A DNA stretch of 63,981 bases. It comes from Trinickia dinghuensis. GTDB lineage: Bacteria > Pseudomonadota > Gammaproteobacteria > Burkholderiales > Burkholderiaceae. Of this stretch, positions 62,196-63,981 are shown piece by piece (within the stretch, counting starts at the first letter, position 1; each line of letters begins with the position of its first letter). The stretch is from NCBI RefSeq assembly GCF_003367175.1, contig NZ_QRGA01000027.1:1-63981 (forward strand), written 5' to 3'. The translations under genes and the position numbers were made by a program. The notes beneath the pieces were generated by a model. It saw only the letters and a list, made by a program, of their open reading frames with translations. It was not told the DNA's origin and did no database searches.

Positions 62196-62684
62196 CTAAG
62201 ACTTGCTGAAGGAAGGCCCGACCGAGTGCGTATGCACGAGATCGAGCGGGAAACGCCGGCCCGCGAGGTAATCCTCGACCGAGCGCATGACGAGCGGCGT
62301 GCGATGGCTCGCTCGGCAGGCATGCAGTTCGTCGGGCGTCAGCCACAGCGCGCGGATGATGCCCGTATCGAGCGCGCGCGGCGTATCGAGCCGCTCGTGC
62401 CGGCCGCAGAACGTAAACCGCAAAAACGTGGCGGCTTCGCCGTCCGGGCGATCGATATGCGTCATGTAGACGCCGATGAGCGCTTCGGGCACGAACGCGA
62501 GTGCCGTTTCCTCGAGCGTTTCGCGCACGACGGCGGCCGTAAGCGTTTCGCCCGACTCGAGATGTCCGGCCGGCTGATTGATCCGCAAACCTTCAGACGT
62601 TTGCTCCTCGACGAGCAGAAAGCGGCCCTCGTGTTCGACGACGGCGGCCACGGTGACGCGCGGCGTCCAGCGTTCCTGTTTCAT
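62196..62684 (-). CDS. nudJ: NUDIX hydrolase, NudJ-like
   Basis: A 162-residue pyrophosphohydrolase. The Nudix box runs GHLESGETL to RETLEETAL; the last glycine of the consensus (EExG) is Ala here. [18 protein letters not shown] and INQPAGHLE match E. coli NudJ, a nucleoside triphosphate and thiamine pyrophosphate phosphatase also adjacent to mnmA. ATG 62693 is an alternative start. Gap to mnmA is 28 bp, so they probably share a transcript. Confidence 0.87.
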   Translation of the reverse strand: MKQERWTPRVTVAAVVEHEGRFLLVEEQTSEGLRINQPAGHLESGETLTAAVVRETLEETALAFVPEALIGVYMTHIDRPDGEAATFLRFTFCGRHERLDTPRALDTGIIRALWLTPDELHACRASHRTPLVMRSVEDYLAGRRFPLDLVHTHSVGPSFSKS

Positions 62685-62693
62685 GGCCGCCAT

Positions 62694-63011
62694 TTTACCG
62701 GTTGGCGGCGGGGGCTGCCGACGCGGTGCATGGGGCGACCTGCCGACCCCCGAAGGCTTTGCTGTGCAGCGGCGTGGGGGCGCACCCGATTCCTCGTCGA
62801 GTTGCGCCCTCACTTTTCTTTTGCGGCACCAATTTTCATCTATTGGGACGACTTCGGTTACAGTGGCACTCGGCGCCCCGTTTCGTTGTTGCGCGCGCCA
62901 CTGCAGCCGCAGCACCGATTGAGCCGTGTAAACGTATTCAAACGATGGAGTCGGCGCAGCGTCGTCGGCTTCGTCTTCGCGTTATTAAGAGCACGTGAGG
63001 AGGATTCAACG
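62694..63011. other. 318-bp divergent region between nudJ and pntAA
   Basis: No gene, terminator or clear operator was seen. TTGGGA and TACAGT occur near 62850-62860 but with poor spacing. The GAGGAGG at 62997-63003 is the strong ribosome site of pntAA. Confidence 0.5.
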
Positions 63012-63981
63012 ATGCACATCGGAGTGCCAGCCGAGACGCGCTTGCATGAAGCGCGCGTAGCCGCGACGCCCGAGACGGTGAAGAAGTACGTCCAAGCGGG
63101 CCATCGCGTGACGATCGAGGGCGGCGCGGGAGCAGCCGCCAGCTTCACCGACGACGCCTACGCGGCAGTCGGCGCGGAGCTGGTCGAAGCCGACGCGGCG
63201 TTTTCCGCCGATCTTATTCTGAAGGTGCAATCGCCGAGCGAGACCGAGCTCGCGCTCATCAAGCGCGGCGCCGTGCTCGTGGGCATGCTCGAGCCGTTCA
63301 ACGCCGAGAACGCGGCGCGCCTGGCCGAAGCCGGCGTGACGGCCTTCGCGCTCGAAGCCGCGCCGCGCACGACGCGCGCGCAAAGCTTGGACGTCCTATC
63401 CTCCCAAGCGAACATCGCCGGGTACAAAGCCGTGTTGCTCGCGGCCGATCTCTACCCACGCTTCATGCCGATGCTGATGACGGCCGCCGGTACGGTGAAG
63501 GCGGCCCGCGTGCTGATTCTCGGCGCGGGCGTGGCGGGCTTGCAGGCCATTGCCACGGCCAAGCGCCTGGGCGCCGTGATCGAAGCCTCCGACGTGCGGC
63601 CCGCCGTCAAAGAGCAAATCGAATCGCTGGGCGGCAAGTTCCTCGACGTGCCCTACGAGACGCAGGAAGAGCGTGACGCGGCCGAAGGCGTCGGCGGCTA
63701 TGCGCGTCCGATGCCGCCGTCGTGGCTCACGCGTCAAGCGGCTGCCGTGCACGAGCGCGCCAAGGCCGCCGACATCGTCATCACCACGGCCCTGATCCCG
63801 GGCCGCGACGCGCCGATGTTGCTATCAAGCGAAACGGTGCAGGCGATGCGCCCGGGCTCGGTCATCGTCGATCTGGCCGCCGGGCGTGGCGCCGAGCTGG
63901 CCGGCATGCCCGGCGTGCGCGGCGGCAACTGCCCGCTGACGGAGCCAGACAAGGTGGTGACCAAGCACGGCGTGACGATCG
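63012..63981 (+). CDS. pntAA: NAD(P) transhydrogenase subunit alpha, part 1 (partial at right edge)
   Basis: The first 323 residues of the NAD-binding alpha subunit of the proton-translocating transhydrogenase, which uses the proton gradient to make NADPH from NADH. MHIGVPAETRLHEARVAATP, SSQANIAGYKAVLLAAD and the Rossmann loop VLILGAGVAGLQAIATAKRLG are diagnostic. GAGGAGG lies 8-14 nt before ATG 63012. The frame is open to the window end. Confidence 0.94.
   Translation, partial: MHIGVPAETRLHEARVAATPETVKKYVQAGHRVTIEGGAGAAASFTDDAYAAVGAELVEADAAFSADLILKVQSPSETELALIKRGAVLVGMLEPFNAENAARLAEAGVTAFALEAAPRTTRAQSLDVLSSQANIAGYKAVLLAADLYPRFMPMLMTAAGTVKAARVLILGAGVAGLQAIATAKRLGAVIEASDVRPAVKEQIESLGGKFLDVPYETQEERDAAEGVGGYARPMPPSWLTRQAAAVHERAKAADIVITTALIPGRDAPMLLSSETVQAMRPGSVIVDLAAGRGAELAGMPGVRGGNCPLTEPDKVVTKHGVTI

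Overview
The window is a GC-rich stretch of a Burkholderiaceae main chromosome, closest in gene content and order to Burkholderia, Paraburkholderia or Trinickia. This rests on the dusB-fis-purH-ruvC-ruvA-ruvB block, the dapB-exbB-exbD-leuS-lptE-holA-proA run, the rplM-rpsI-erpA order, an Entner-Doudoroff cluster under HexR, and a BamE protein with a long low-complexity tail. It is almost entirely core genome: no insertion sequence, integrase, CRISPR array, tRNA or rRNA was seen. Both ends are cut: a malic-enzyme-like C-terminus at the left and pntAA at the right.

Layout. 1-1580: end of the maeB-like gene, then a secreted RNase N1/T1-type enzyme overlapping its barstar-type inhibitor. 1588-7290: rsmE, speE, tkt, gap and fur. 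7454-16776: bamE, dapB, an ExbB/ExbD pair, leuS, lptE, holA, proA and hemJ. 16773-22637: hexR divergent from edd-eda, then a gluconate permease and gluconokinase, a complete route from gluconate to pyruvate plus glyceraldehyde-3-phosphate. 22719-28612: purB, a NarK-like transporter, a LysR regulator and gdhA. 28817-36199: a three-gene cellulose synthase operon (bcsA, bcsB and a BcsC-like export protein) on the minus strand. 36485-40352: an orphan GltL-type ATPase, a class II amidotransferase, pyrC and a DUF3025 gene. 40455-43414: rnpB, an OsmC protein, a candidate small RNA, rplM-rpsI and erpA. 43568-48824: anmK, tyrS, dtd, a histidine phosphatase and a PLP trans-sulfuration enzyme. 48943-58290: a DUF2236 protein, ruvCAB, purH, fis, dusB, a UbiH-type monooxygenase and pepP. 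58530-63981: a GST-like protein, an FMN glutamate-synthase-like protein, mnmA, nudJ and pntAA.

The most interesting signals lie between genes. A candidate ~92-nt RNA at 41553-41644 has a consensus-like promoter, three hairpins, a clean terminator and a loop that repeats the 16S rRNA anti-Shine-Dalgarno tail. A double GATAA/TTATC palindrome array (352-390), resembling a Fur box, stands upstream of an orphan minus-strand terminator (205-239) and suggests an iron-regulated minus-strand RNA. Two HexR-like palindromes flank hexR/edd, a LacI/GntR-type operator precedes the gluconate permease, and a LysR-type box sits at about -64 from the predicted gdhA start. The cellulose operon lies between gdhA and an orphan gltL, where glutamate transporter genes would be expected from related genomes as I recall them. 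Degenerate tandem repeats occur in three short intergenic gaps. All operator, promoter and RNA calls are from reading the sequence and have not been tested by search or experiment.
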